Source of the DNA: Salipiger aestuarii
Lineage (GTDB): Bacteria; Pseudomonadota; Alphaproteobacteria; Rhodobacterales; Rhodobacteraceae
Assembly (NCBI RefSeq): GCF_003259905.1
Contig: NZ_QLMG01000015.1
Coordinates: 1 to 64,000, forward strand
Direction of reading: 5' to 3'
DNA: 64,000 bases
The notes under the pieces are model-generated. The model ran no database searches. It was given only the letters and a program-made list of their open reading frames with translations, and had not been told where the DNA came from. A program made the translations under genes and the position numbers. This document shows, piece after piece, positions 36,489 through 46,023 of this stretch (positions are counted from its first letter, which is position 1; the number at the start of each line of letters is the position of its first letter).

Positions 36489-37623
36489 ATGCGGATCGCT
36501 GTCATCGGACATGTGCGGTTTCCGATCGCCCCCCCGTTTATGGGGGGCATGGAATCGCATTGCTGGCACCTGTGCCGGGGGCTGTGCGCGCGGGCATGAT
36601 GTGACGCTGTTTGCCGCCGGGGACAGCGACTGGGGCGGGCCGGTCGTTCCGATCCTGCCGGAACACTACGACCGCAGCTTTCCCTGGTATCTGTGGAATG
36701 GCACGCCCGAACTGACCGCGCATCTGGACGGGGCCTTCGCAGCGGTCCTGCCCAAGCTGGCGCGCGGGGCGTTCGATGTGATCCACAACAACGCGCTGCA
36801 TCGCTTTCCACCGCGTTTCGCGCGGCGCGACAGGGTCGCGATGGTCACATCGCTGCATGTGCCGCCCTTTGACGTTCTGCACCGCGCCGTGGCCGAATCC
36901 GCAGCACCCTGGTCGCGCTTTACGGTGTGTTCGGGTCCGCAGCTGTCTGCGTGGTGGCCAGGCGGCGATGGCAGCGTGGCGTCGGTCGTGCCCAACGGGA
37001 TCGACCCGCTTGACTGGCCGTTCCAGCCGCGCGGCAATGGCGAGGCTGTTTGGATGGGGCGGATCACGCCCACCAAGGGCGCGCATCTGGCCGCACAAGC
37101 CGCGCGGCAAGCCGGTATCCCGCTGACACTGTACGGCACCATCGAAGACCGTGACTATTTCGAAACCTCTCTGCGTCCGGCTCTGGGCGGTATTGTGCGC
37201 TATGGCGGTCATCTCGTCGGCAGGGAACTGGCGCAAGCGGTGGGCCGGGCGTCGCTGCTGGTGTTCACCCCGCTCTGGAATGAGCCCTTTGGCCTGGTTG
37301 CGATCGAGGCGATGAGCTGCGGCCTGCCGGTCGCGGCCACCGACATGGGGGCGGTGTGCGACGTTGTCGGCAATGCGGGGTGCATTGCCACGCCCAACGC
37401 TGGCGCGCTGGCCGATGCCATGCGCAGGGCGATCAACATCCCACGCCACGTTCCCCGTGCGCGGGTGATGGCGCAGTTCACCCACGCGCGAATGCTGGAT
37501 GCCTACGAGGCGCAATATACCGCCGCGCGGGACGGGCTGTCGGCGCGCCTTGCGTATCCGGCGTTTCCTCCACACGCCCTGCGCGTCACCCCCGAAATGC
37601 CGGATCAACGGACCCTCGCATGA
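36489..37623 (+). pseudogene. GT4 glycosyltransferase with an apparent frameshift near the 5' end
   Basis: From ATG 36489 the frame reads MRIAVIGHVRFPIAPPFMGG, continues MESHCWHLCRGLCARA and stops. The neighbouring frame picks up as ARGHDVTLFAAGDSDWGGPV and runs to 37623. The two halves join around 36577-36597, within a run of five G or the GCGCGCGGG stretch. The joined protein of about 378 aa is a normal GT4 enzyme: EHTWxLxxGL-like N-terminus, MVTSLHVPPFDVLHR, NGIDPLDWPF, MGRITPTKGAHLAAQAAR and the donor motif WNEPFGLVAIEAMSCGLPVA. The gene may be genuinely broken, or the shift may be a sequencing error or a slippage switch. Confidence 0.75.
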
Positions 37624-38239
37624 AATCGACCGACATGGTCTTTCGAGGGGGCGCAAGAGGATTGATGATCCTCCGTCACCTGTTTCAGATGAGTGTCGTT
37701 TGTGAATGGGGTAACGGGCCCGACCAAGCCGAAGCTCCCTCTGACTGTTGAAGATCCCGCCTCCGGCCAGCGGTTTTCCGAAACATTCGATGGTCACTTG
37801 ATTTGCGCGCATGGTCAAAAGCGCGGCATTTGGGGAGTTTATTCAATAAACTCCGTGGGATATTTCCGGAAATGGCCGGTATTGACTGGGCGTGCCGTCT
37901 TTCCGGGGTGGCCTCTGCGCGGACCCGATTGACGTCATCGCCGACCTCGACCACGCGGGCCCGCCGGAAGCGCCGCACAAGGATGGCCGACATGGGCCGG
38001 GATGCGTCTGTCAGCGCGATGGTCGGAAACGCCACCGGACCTGTGATCTGTACAGGGCCGGTCACCCAGATGCTCAGGCAGGGAAAGCCCGCGATTTCGG
38101 CTGGCGCGGCTTTCAACACCCGTCGCGCGGGCCAAAGGATGAAGCCGGACATGGAAAGGGGACCTTTGCCCATCTTGCGGTTTTGCCGCAAAGCCGGTGG
38201 TGACCTCCATTGCGCAGGCTCGTACCCGCGTTTGCGGGT
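37624..38239. other. Gene-free region with two adjacent palindromes
   Basis: No supported gene in 616 bp, although frames run on both strands. A small hairpin (GAGGAT...ATCCTC, 37657-37673) follows the glycosyltransferase operon without a T tract. Two perfect palindromes lie at 37834-37854 and 37862-37873. A short inverted repeat (38224-38239) immediately follows the guanine deaminase stop on the minus strand. Confidence 0.5.
37834..37873. promoter_or_regulatory. Tandem palindromes, possible operator
   Basis: GGAGTTTATT is repeated in inverted orientation around a single central base (37834-37854, 21 bp, perfect). It is followed 7 bases later by ATTTCCGGAAAT (37862-37873, 12 bp, perfect). 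No T tract, so a protein-binding site is likelier than a terminator, yet no gene start is close by. Confidence 0.35.
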
Positions 38240-39559
38240 TCATTTGCGTTCCCCCGCCTTTTGCATGACCGGGCCCGCCTTGCGCCCCCCCACCCAGGTC
38301 GAGGCGATCGCGCGGTCGTCGCCCATCATGATGGTGGCAAACAGCGTTTCCCAGATGTCGTCCGCGTGGGTGCTGCGCTGCGCGATGGCAGGGGTCGAGG
38401 CCAGATCGAGCACGGTGAAATCCGCCTCGAGCCCCGGCGCGAGATTGCCGGTCAGGTGGTCGCAGCGCAGCGCGCGGGCACTGCCCTGCGTCGCCAGCCA
38501 CAGCAGTTCCGACCCGTGCAGCGCGCGGTGGCGCAGCTGGGCGATCTCATAGGCCGCCGCCATGGTGCGCAGCATCGAAAACGACGACCCGCCGCCGGTG
38601 TCGGTGGCCAGACCGATGCGCTGGCCTTCGCGCATCAGCCCGTCCATGTCGAACAACCCCGATCCGATGAAGGTGTTCGAGGTCGGGCAATGCACCAGAC
38701 CCGCGCCGACCTCGCGCAGGCGGTCGCGCTCGCGCGGTTCAAGGTGAATGGCGTGGCCATACAGCCCGCCGGCGCCCAGCAGACCGTGGGACTCGTAGGT
38801 GTCCAGATAGTCGCGCGCATCGGGATAAAGCGATTTCACCCAAGCGGTTTCATCGACCTGTTCCGACAGATGCGTCTGCATCAGGCAATCGGGATGCTCA
38901 GCCCAGAGCGCGCCGAGGGCCTGCAATTGTCCGGGCGTGGATGTCGGCGAAAACCGCGGCGTGATCACATAGGATGCGCGCCCCCGCCCGTGCCAGCGCG
39001 CCAAAAGTGCCGCGCTGTCGTCATAGGCCGATTGCGCCGTGTCGCGCAGCCCGGCGGGAGCGGTGTCGCGGTCCATGCAGGTCTTGCCCGCGAATACGCG
39101 CATGCCGCGCGCCTCGGCGGCTTCGAAAAGCGCATCGACCGAATCGGGGTGAATGGTGCAGAAGCTGCACACCGTCGTGGTGCCATGCGCCAGCAGCAGG
39201 TCCAGGTACCGCCCCGCGATGTCGCGCGCATAGCCGGGATCGGCAAAGCGCATTTCCTCGGGGAAGGTGTAGTCGTTCAGCCAGTCGATCAGCCGCTTGC
39301 CCCAGCTCGCGATCATCGCGGTCTGCGGGTAATGCGCGTGGGCATCGACAAATCCGGGCACGATCAGCCCCGCGCCGTGATCGACGGTGTCGGCGGCGGG
39401 GTAGGCGGCGCGCATGGCGTCGCCCGCGCCGATCGCAAGGATGCGCCCGCCGTCAACGACCAGCCCGCCGTGGCGTTGGTGGCGGGCCGCCGCAATCCCC
39501 GCTTCAAACGGATTCGCGTCAAAGCTGAGGGTCTGGCCCAGATGCAGGGTCGGTGTCAT
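38240..39559 (-). CDS. guaD: Guanine deaminase, 439 aa
   Basis: ATG 39559 has GGAG 5 bases upstream. It is an amidohydrolase-superfamily enzyme: VDAHAHYPQ (metal His pair), THLSEQVDETAWVK, HAIHLEPRERDRL, HCPTSNTFIGSGLF and LATDTGGGSSFSML (metal Asp). The YPQ and EQVDE variations fit GuaD, which converts guanine to xanthine and ammonia in purine salvage or catabolism with one bound zinc. Monocistronic, divergent from mgtE. A short inverted repeat follows the stop. Confidence 0.93.
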   Translation of the reverse strand: MTPTLHLGQTLSFDANPFEAGIAAARHQRHGGLVVDGGRILAIGAGDAMRAAYPAADTVDHGAGLIVPGFVDAHAHYPQTAMIASWGKRLIDWLNDYTFPEEMRFADPGYARDIAGRYLDLLLAHGTTTVCSFCTIHPDSVDALFEAAEARGMRVFAGKTCMDRDTAPAGLRDTAQSAYDDSAALLARWHGRGRASYVITPRFSPTSTPGQLQALGALWAEHPDCLMQTHLSEQVDETAWVKSLYPDARDYLDTYESHGLLGAGGLYGHAIHLEPRERDRLREVGAGLVHCPTSNTFIGSGLFDMDGLMREGQRIGLATDTGGGSSFSMLRTMAAAYEIAQLRHRALHGSELLWLATQGSARALRCDHLTGNLAPGLEADFTVLDLASTPAIAQRSTHADDIWETLFATIMMGDDRAIASTWVGGRKAGPVMQKAGERK

Positions 39560-39701
39560 GTACGCTCCGTCGTCTTTTGGGGATATGGCGGCGCCGGGCC
39601 GGGCACGAGAATGGCCGCCGCGCCGGGGTTTCGCAATGCGCCCTGTTGAAATCTGTCCCGTTACCCTACTCTTTGCGGACAAGACAGGCAGCGAGGCGCA
39701 T

Positions 39702-41102
39702 ATGACCCAAGACCCCCAGGAAGCCGTCGTCGAAGAGGTCGAGCCCCCCGAAGAAGACCATCTGGCGTTCTCGCGCAAGGATGTGGCGGCGATCCTCTAT
39801 TCGGTCGATGTCGGGGATCGCGAAAAGCTGGTCGAGCTGATGGAGCCGCTGCACCCGGCCGACATCGCCGACATGCTCGAACAGATCAACGCCTTTGACC
39901 GGATGCGGCTTATCAAGCTGTACGACAAGGAGTTCGACGGTGAAATCCTGTCGGAGCTGGATGAATCGATCCGCGAAGACGTGATTCTCGCCCTGCACCC
40001 CGAGGTGCTGGCCGACGCCGTGCGTGAGCTTGATTCCGACGATGTGGTCGATCTGATCGAAGATCTGGACGCGGCGCAGCAATCGGCGATCCTGGAGGTG
40101 CTCGAAGACAGCGACCGGGTCGCCGTCGAACAATCGCTGACTTATCCGGAATATTCCGCCGGGCGCCTGATGCAGCGCGAAGTGGTCATGGCGCCCGAAC
40201 ACTGGAACGTGGGCGAGGCCATCGACTATCTGCGCGCCACCGATGATCTGCCCGAGCAGTTCTATCACATCGTCATGGTCGATCCCAAACTGCGCCCGGT
40301 GGGCAATGTGGCGCTGGGGCGCCTGATGGCGTCGCGGCGTGAGATCCTGCTGCGCTCGCTGATCGAGGACACGTTCCATGTCATCCCCGTGACCCGCCCC
40401 GAGGCCGAGGTCGCCTATGCCTTCAACCAGTATCACCTGATTTCGGCCCCCGTGGTGGACGAATCCGAACGGCTGGTCGGTGTCATCACCATCGACGACG
40501 CCATGAACGTGCTGGACGAGGAGCACGAAGAAGACATCCTGCGCCTGGCCGGTGTGGGCGAGGAAAGCCGCCTGTCGGACAACACGCTGGAAACGGTCAA
40601 GCAGCGCCTGCCATGGCTGGCGGTGAACCTGCTGACGGCGGTGCTGGCGTCGCTGGTCATCGCCCAGTTCGAAGACGTGATCGGCGCGGTGGTGGCGCTG
40701 GCGGTGCTGATGCCCATCGTGGCGTCGATGGGGGGCAACGCGGGCACGCAGGCGCTGACGGTGGCGGTGCGCTCGCTTGCGACGCGCGATCTGACATCGT
40801 CCAACGTGTGGCGTATCATCGGGCGCGAATTGACGGTGGGGCTGGTGAATGGCGTGTGTTTTGCGGTGGTGATGGGGGTGCTGGCGCTGTTCTGGTTCGG
40901 CTCGCCGGTGCTGGGGGTGGTGATCGCATCGGCGATGGTCATCAACCTGGTGGTTGCCGGGCTGGCCGGAATCGGGGTGCCGGTGGTGCTGGAACGCTTC
41001 GGCGTGGACCCGGCGCTGGCCTCTGGCACCTTCGTGACCACGGTGACCGATGTCGTGGGCTTTTTCGCCTTTCTCGGGCTGGCCTCGGCGGTTCTGCTGT
41101 GA
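39702..41102 (+). CDS. mgtE: Magnesium transporter MgtE, 466 aa
   Basis: ATG 39702 follows GAGG. It has the cytosolic MgtE-N superhelical domain (LHPADIADMLEQINAFDRMR, VLADAVRELDSDDVVDLIEDL), a CBS pair (about 145-265) and a C-terminal five-helix membrane domain from about 300, with MPIVASMGGNAGTQALTVAVR, the pore signature. It is a Mg2+ channel gated by cytosolic Mg2+ through the N and CBS domains. The stop overlaps the next gene's GTG (GTGA), suggesting coupled translation. Confidence 0.96.
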   Translation: MTQDPQEAVVEEVEPPEEDHLAFSRKDVAAILYSVDVGDREKLVELMEPLHPADIADMLEQINAFDRMRLIKLYDKEFDGEILSELDESIREDVILALHPEVLADAVRELDSDDVVDLIEDLDAAQQSAILEVLEDSDRVAVEQSLTYPEYSAGRLMQREVVMAPEHWNVGEAIDYLRATDDLPEQFYHIVMVDPKLRPVGNVALGRLMASRREILLRSLIEDTFHVIPVTRPEAEVAYAFNQYHLISAPVVDESERLVGVITIDDAMNVLDEEHEEDILRLAGVGEESRLSDNTLETVKQRLPWLAVNLLTAVLASLVIAQFEDVIGAVVALAVLMPIVASMGGNAGTQALTVAVRSLATRDLTSSNVWRIIGRELTVGLVNGVCFAVVMGVLALFWFGSPVLGVVIASAMVINLVVAGLAGIGVPVVLERFGVDPALASGTFVTTVTDVVGFFAFLGLASAVLL

Positions 41103-41695
41103 CGGGCGGCGCGCTGACAGGGGCCGACCCGACGGCTTCGCAACTGGCGGGGGCCAAGCAGGCCGCCCGCGCGGCGGCCTTTGCCCGGCGCCGTGCGGCG
41201 CATGCCGCCGATACCGGCGCCGGGGCTGCGCGCCTTTCGGAACTGCTGGCGCGGCATCGTGGTGTGCCGGTGGCAGGCTACCTGCCGATCCGCACCGAAA
41301 TCGACCCGCGTCCTGCGATGGCCGAAGCGGCGGCCCACGGCGCGGTTTCGGTCCCGGTGATCCAGGCTCCGGGCACGCCACTGCGGTTTGCCCTGTGGGA
41401 GCCGGACATGCCGCTGGTGCCCGGACCTTTCGGCGCGCGGATCCCCGCCGATCCGGTGTGGAGCGTGCCCGAAATCCTGATCGTGCCGTTGGTCGCGTTC
41501 ACCGGCACGGGCAGGCGGCTTGGCTACGGGGGCGGCTATTACGACCGCACCCTGCAACAGTTGCGCGCCCGGGGGCCGGTGCTGGCGGCGGGCTTTGCCT
41601 ATGGTGATCAGCGCACCGAGACGCTGCCGTTCGATCCCAACGATCAGCCGCTCGACATGGTCGTGACCGACCGCGACATTCTGTCATTTCCCTGA
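41099..41695 (+). CDS. 5-formyltetrahydrofolate cyclo-ligase, 198 aa
   Basis: The start is GTG 41099, overlapping the mgtE TGA by four bases. It catalyses ATP-dependent conversion of 5-formyl-THF to 5,10-methenyl-THF. The core motifs are present: GYLPIRTEIDPRPAM, the central VPLVAFTGTGRRLGYGGGYY (substrate and metal loop), DRTLQQLR, and GFAYGDQRTETLPFDPNDQP. The N-terminal 20 residues are Ala-rich and uncertain, so a later start is possible. Confidence 0.92.
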   Translation: MTGGALTGADPTASQLAGAKQAARAAAFARRRAAHAADTGAGAARLSELLARHRGVPVAGYLPIRTEIDPRPAMAEAAAHGAVSVPVIQAPGTPLRFALWEPDMPLVPGPFGARIPADPVWSVPEILIVPLVAFTGTGRRLGYGGGYYDRTLQQLRARGPVLAAGFAYGDQRTETLPFDPNDQPLDMVVTDRDILSFP

Positions 41696-41798
41696 TGGAA
41701 CCATCGGCCCTGCGATGGCGTTCACCTCTCGAAGCCGGCACAGCGCCGGGCTGTCGCCGGCAGCACCAGATTTTGAACGCACCAGAGGAGCCCAGACA

Positions 41799-42284
41799 AT
41801 GCCGCAGAATTTTGTTCCATTCCTGAAAGAAAACGCCCGCAAGGACATGATCGAGGAGCTGAACGCGCGCCTCGCCGACACCATCGACCTGGCCAACGCC
41901 GTCAAGCAGGCGCACTGGAACCTCAAGGGCACCGGCTTTATCGGGGTCCACGAACTGCTCGACGATGTGGCCGAGCACCTGCGCGAAGGGTCTGACCTTA
42001 TGGCCGAACGCGTGGTGATGATGGGCGGGCTGGCGCAGGGCACCTCGCAGACCGTCGCGACGAAAAGCACGCTCAAGGCCTATCCGACGGACATTATCGA
42101 CCTGTCCGAGCATGTCGCCCAGCTGGTCGACCGCTTCAACACCTACACCGTGACGCTGCGCAAGGGCATCGAAGCCGCTGACGAGGCCGGCGACGAAGAC
42201 ACCGCCGACCTGTTCACCGAGGTCAGTCGCACCGCCGAAAAGGATGCATGGTTCATCGGGTCCAACAGCGCCAAGGCGGCGTGA
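41799..42284 (+). CDS. dps: Dps-family DNA-protecting ferritin-like protein, 161 aa
   Basis: ATG 41799 follows GAGGAG. It has four-helix ferritin-like sequence: LADTIDLANAVKQAHWNLKG (ferroxidase His), GFIGVHELLDDVAEHLREGSDLMAERV (ferroxidase Asp/Glu at the dimer interface), TVATKSTLKAYPTDI and the final EVSRTAEKDAWFIGSN, all typical of Dps. It oxidises and stores iron with H2O2, protecting DNA in stress and stationary phase. A very strong terminator follows. Confidence 0.94.
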   Translation: MPQNFVPFLKENARKDMIEELNARLADTIDLANAVKQAHWNLKGTGFIGVHELLDDVAEHLREGSDLMAERVVMMGGLAQGTSQTVATKSTLKAYPTDIIDLSEHVAQLVDRFNTYTVTLRKGIEAADEAGDEDTADLFTEVSRTAEKDAWFIGSNSAKAA

Positions 42285-42317
42285 TTTTCCGGCCCTGATC
42301 CGTTCCTTACACGGGAT

Positions 42318-42348
42318 GGCGGCGTCCCCGGCGGACGCCGCCTTTTTT
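42318..42348 (+). terminator. Strong intrinsic terminator after dps
   Basis: A perfect 10-bp stem, GGCGGCGTCC (42318-42327) with 42333-42342, loop CCGGC, then six T. Confidence 0.93.
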
Positions 42349-42379
42349 CATGTGCCCGCAACCGGCTGCGGGCGCCCGG

Positions 42380-43045
42380 TTATGCGCCGGGGGTGTAGCT
42401 GCGGATGCGCTGCACCAGAATGATCTCGCAGGCGTTGTACCCGGTGTCGTATCGCGAGCGCGACGTCACCCAGCGCGCCGTGCCATCGGGCGAGGTGACG
42501 TTGACCAGGTACCCTTCGATGTGCACCACGTCTCCCCGTCGCACCCGGTCCAGGGCGCGCTTTTGCTCTGGCCCCGCGGGCACCAGATGCGCATTCGTGA
42601 GCGAGGCGCCGATTTCGCTTTGCGGGATCATGTCGCCATCGGGCAGCGAATAGCGCATTTGCCTGTTCCCCTGCGCAAACGTCATCAAGGCGGCGATGCG
42701 CGGATTCGACAGCCGCCCCCAGCCCAGCCCAAGATCGACCGGGCTGTACCCCGAGGCGTGGTCCCGCTTGTAATCCTTGCGCGACAGCACAAGTCCCTGC
42801 ATCCGGAACCGCGCGACGGCGACGGTTTCAAAGCCGTTGATGTCGGTGCGGGGGCCGGATGCGATAGTGACCTGGTCGGGGTCCTGCGGCGCGTAGGCCC
42901 GGTCGGGCAGGGCCGACAGATCCGGCGGGTCAACGCGGCGGTCAAACAATCCCTGCCCGCTGTCGCCACCGCCCCCGAACGCAAGGATCGGCAGCGCGAC
43001 GATGATACCCACCGCCGCAAGGATCATCGTCCATCCGTCTTTCAT
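42380..43045 (-). CDS. Conserved membrane-anchored protein of unknown function, 221 aa
   Basis: ATG 43045 follows GGAGAG by 4 bases. A single N-terminal TM helix (about 6-24, MILAAVGIIVALPILAF) is followed by a periplasmic domain: DPDQVTIASGPRTDINGFET, FRMQGLVLSRKDYKRDHASGYSPVDLGLGWG, the strand HIEGYLVNV and a C-terminal SRSRYDTGYNACEIILVQRI. The QGLVLSRKxY...D...GLGWG pattern recurs in uncharacterised bacterial proteins of similar size. No catalytic motif recognised. It is convergent with dps and transcribed from the side of purD. Confidence 0.75.
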   Translation of the reverse strand: MKDGWTMILAAVGIIVALPILAFGGGGDSGQGLFDRRVDPPDLSALPDRAYAPQDPDQVTIASGPRTDINGFETVAVARFRMQGLVLSRKDYKRDHASGYSPVDLGLGWGRLSNPRIAALMTFAQGNRQMRYSLPDGDMIPQSEIGASLTNAHLVPAGPEQKRALDRVRRGDVVHIEGYLVNVTSPDGTARWVTSRSRYDTGYNACEIILVQRIRSYTPGA

Positions 43046-43207
43046 ACCGCTCTCCGGGGCTGACCGCGCCCCGCGATACGCGTCAAACAAGGCGTTCGCC
43101 GGTCGGCGATGTGACAGCTTCGCGACATCGCGGACCAACCGTCCCCTCGTTGCGCCGCCAGGGATTGCCCGGAAACCGGGCCGCGGCTCAGCGCGCCCGG
43201 CGTCCGC

Positions 43208-44470
43208 TCAAAGCGCCCGCCAGCCGATGTCGCGGCGGCAGAACCCCTCGGGCCAATCGACCGCATCGACCAGCGCATAGGCCCGTTCGGCCGCCTCGGC
43301 CAGCGTGGCGCCGCGCGCGGTGGCGTTCAGCACCCGGCCCCCGGTCGCGATGAAGCGCCCGTCGTCCTGCGACGTGCCCGCATGGAACATCTGGGTGAAA
43401 CTGTCCTCGGTCAACCCGTCCAGCCCGCCGATCGGCGTACCCTTGGTATAGGCTCCGGGATAGCCCTGCGCCGCCAGCACCACCGTCATGGCGTGATCGT
43501 TGGCCCAGGTCACCTGCATCTCGTTCAGGCGCCCTTCGGCGCAGGCATGGATCAGGTCGAGCGCCTGCGCACCCAGCCGCATCATCAGCACCTGGCATTC
43601 GGGATCGCCAAATCGCACGTTGTATTCAACCAGACGTGGCTGGCCGCTTTCGATCATCAGACCCGCGTAAAGCACGCCGGAATAGGGCGTGCCACGCCGC
43701 GCCATTTCGGCCATGGTCGGGCGGATGATCTGATCCAGCGCCTTTTGCGCGATCTCGTCAGTCAGCACCGGCGCGGGGGAATAGGCGCCCATGCCGCCGG
43801 TGTTGGGGCCGGTGTCGCCCGCGCCGACGCGCTTGTGATCCTGCGCGGTGCCGATCGGCAGGATGTCGGTTCCGTCGACCAGCACAAAGAACGACGCCTC
43901 TTCGCCGGTCATGAATTCCTCGATCACCACCTCGGCGCCCGCCCCCCCGAAGGCGCCGCCGAACATGTCGTCGATGGCGTTTTCGGCGGCAGCCACGGTT
44001 TCGGCGACGACGACCCCCTTGCCGGCGGCCAGCCCGTCGGCCTTGACCACGATCGGAGCGCCGTTTGCCCGCACATGGGCCTTGGCGGCGGCGGCATCGG
44101 TGAAATGCCCGTATCCGGCGGTGGGCGCATTCACCGCGGCACAGATTTCCTTGGTAAAGCTTTTGGACACTTCAAGCCGCGCCGCGTCCTGCGACGGGCC
44201 GAACACCGGAATGCCCGCATTGCGCAGCACGTCCGACACCCCGGCGGCCAGCGGAGCCTCGGGGCCGACGATCACCAGATCGATGGCGTTTTCGCCCGCG
44301 AATTCGACCACGGCGCCGCCGTTGTTCACATCGAGCGATGCGCATTCGGCGATCTGCGCAATCCCGGCGTTTCCCGGCGCGACAATCAGCTTGTCGCATT
44401 TGGGGTTCTGCATCACCGCCCAGGCCAGCGCGTGTTCACGCCCGCCGCCGCCGAGAATAAGGATGTTCAT
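43208..44470 (-). CDS. purD: Phosphoribosylamine-glycine ligase
   Basis: GAR synthetase, the second committed step of purine synthesis (5-phosphoribosylamine + glycine + ATP to GAR). ATG-grasp fold: MNILILGGGGREHALAWA, DLVIVGPEAPLAAGV, APIVVKADGLAAGKGVVVA, EEASFFVLVDG, DHKRVGAGDTGPNTGGMGAY and EYNVRFGDPECQ. 420 aa, the usual length. It is divergent from xseA across 80 bp. Confidence 0.97.
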   Translation of the reverse strand: MNILILGGGGREHALAWAVMQNPKCDKLIVAPGNAGIAQIAECASLDVNNGGAVVEFAGENAIDLVIVGPEAPLAAGVSDVLRNAGIPVFGPSQDAARLEVSKSFTKEICAAVNAPTAGYGHFTDAAAAKAHVRANGAPIVVKADGLAAGKGVVVAETVAAAENAIDDMFGGAFGGAGAEVVIEEFMTGEEASFFVLVDGTDILPIGTAQDHKRVGAGDTGPNTGGMGAYSPAPVLTDEIAQKALDQIIRPTMAEMARRGTPYSGVLYAGLMIESGQPRLVEYNVRFGDPECQVLMMRLGAQALDLIHACAEGRLNEMQVTWANDHAMTVVLAAQGYPGAYTKGTPIGGLDGLTEDSFTQMFHAGTSQDDGRFIATGGRVLNATARGATLAEAAERAYALVDAVDWPEGFCRRDIGWRAL

Positions 44471-44550
44471 CGCCTGTGGTCTCCCGCCTTGGCCTCGCCT
44501 TGCGCGCGTTCTAAGGTCGGGGGAAGAGTTAGGCAAGCGAGCAGCCCGCA

Positions 44551-46023
44551 ATGGATCTATTCGAAGACGGCCCCGGCAATACCCCCGAATTTTCGGTGTC
44601 CGAACTGTCGGGGGCGGTCAAACGTGCGATCGAAGGCGAATTCGGCCATGTCCGCGTGCGCGGCGAGGTGGGGCGCGTGTCGCGGCCGCGCTCGGGGCAC
44701 ATCTATCTGGATCTCAAGGACGACCGCTCGGTGATCTCGGGGGTGGTGTGGAAAGGTGTGTCTGCCCGGCTGGAACATCCCCCCGAAGAGGGGATGGAGG
44801 TCATTGCCACCGGCCGCCTGACCACCTTTCCCGGCCAGTCGAAATATCAGATCGTGATCGAAGACATCCGCCCGGCCGGGGTCGGAGCGCTGATGGCGAC
44901 GCTGGAAAAGCGCAAGGCGCTGCTGGCCGCCGAGGGGCTGTTCGACGAGCAGCGCAAGCGCCCGCTGCCCTACCTGCCCGAGGTGATCGGCGTGGTGACA
45001 TCGCCCTCGGGTGCGGTGATCCGCGACATCCTGCACCGTCTGCGGGACCGCTTTGCGCGCAAGGTGCTGATCTGGCCCGTGGCGGTGCAGGGCAAGGGCT
45101 GCGCGCCCGAAGTGGTGCGCGCCATCGAAGGATTCAACCGGTTGCAGCCGGGCGGCGCGATCCCGCGCCCCGACCTGCTGATCGTGGCGCGCGGCGGCGG
45201 GTCCGTCGAGGACCTGTGGGGCTTTAACGAAGAAGCCGTCGCGCGGGCGGCCGCCGCCTCGGCCATTCCGCTGATTTCCGCGGTCGGGCATGAAACCGAC
45301 ACCACGCTGATCGACTTCGTGTCGGACCGGCGCGCGCCCACCCCCACTGCCGCCGCCGAGATCGCCGTGCCGGTGCGTCGGGAATTGCTGACATGGGCGG
45401 ACGAATCCGGCGCGCGCATGACCCGGGCGCTGCTGCAACGCATCGAAACCCGCGCACAGCGTCTGCGCGATCTGTCGCGTGCCATGCCCCGCGCGGACAC
45501 GTTGCTGGACGGCGCGCGCCAGCGGCTTGACCTGTTGTCGGACCGCCTGCCCACGGCGCTGAGCCGGGGCACCGAAAAGCGCCGCGTGCAATTGTCCGAC
45601 CGGGCAGGAACGCTGCGGCCCTCGCTACTGGCGCGCCTCGTCGCCCATGGGCGCGAACGCCTTGGCCGGCGGACCGATCGGCTGTCGATCCGCCCGATCG
45701 CGCGCGACATCGACCGGGCACATGATCGGCTGGGCGGGCTGAATGCCCGGCTGCAAGCGACCGGGGCGCGTGGGCTCGCCGACCCGCGCAACCGGCTGAC
45801 CACGCTTGCGCGCCTGCTGGAAACGCTCAGCTACAAGGGCACCCTCGCGCGCGGCTATGCGGTTGTGCGCAGCGGCGAAGGGCACATCCTGACCGGCAAG
45901 GCAGAGGCCGAAGCCGCCTCGGGGCTGGAAATCGAATTCGCCGACGGACGTTTTGCGCTGGGGGGCAGCACGTCTCGCCCGAAGCGCAAGACAAAGCCGC
46001 CGGAACAGGGCAGCCTGTTCTGA
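44551..46023 (+). CDS. xseA: Exodeoxyribonuclease VII large subunit, 490 aa
   Basis: An N-terminal OB-fold (EFGHVRVRGEVGRVSRPRSGHIYLDLKD) is followed by the catalytic domain with GVVTSPSGAVIRDILHRL, RPDLLIVARGGGSVEDLWGFNEE, SAVGHETDTTLIDFVSDRRAPTPTAAAE and a coiled-coil C-terminal half that would bind XseB. The end includes LSYKGTLARGYAVVR. It degrades single-stranded DNA in both directions into oligonucleotides with the small subunit XseB, whose gene is not in the window. Confidence 0.96.
   Translation: MDLFEDGPGNTPEFSVSELSGAVKRAIEGEFGHVRVRGEVGRVSRPRSGHIYLDLKDDRSVISGVVWKGVSARLEHPPEEGMEVIATGRLTTFPGQSKYQIVIEDIRPAGVGALMATLEKRKALLAAEGLFDEQRKRPLPYLPEVIGVVTSPSGAVIRDILHRLRDRFARKVLIWPVAVQGKGCAPEVVRAIEGFNRLQPGGAIPRPDLLIVARGGGSVEDLWGFNEEAVARAAAASAIPLISAVGHETDTTLIDFVSDRRAPTPTAAAEIAVPVRRELLTWADESGARMTRALLQRIETRAQRLRDLSRAMPRADTLLDGARQRLDLLSDRLPTALSRGTEKRRVQLSDRAGTLRPSLLARLVAHGRERLGRRTDRLSIRPIARDIDRAHDRLGGLNARLQATGARGLADPRNRLTTLARLLETLSYKGTLARGYAVVRSGEGHILTGKAEAEAASGLEIEFADGRFALGGSTSRPKRKTKPPEQGSLF

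Noticed and set aside
37685-38191. 168-aa minus-strand frame after the guanine deaminase gene
   Set aside because: Starts plausibly but becomes random, with no family resemblance and no good ribosome site.
38210-39649. 479-aa + strand frame opposite guanine deaminase
   Set aside because: Antisense shadow; the minus strand carries all amidohydrolase metal motifs.
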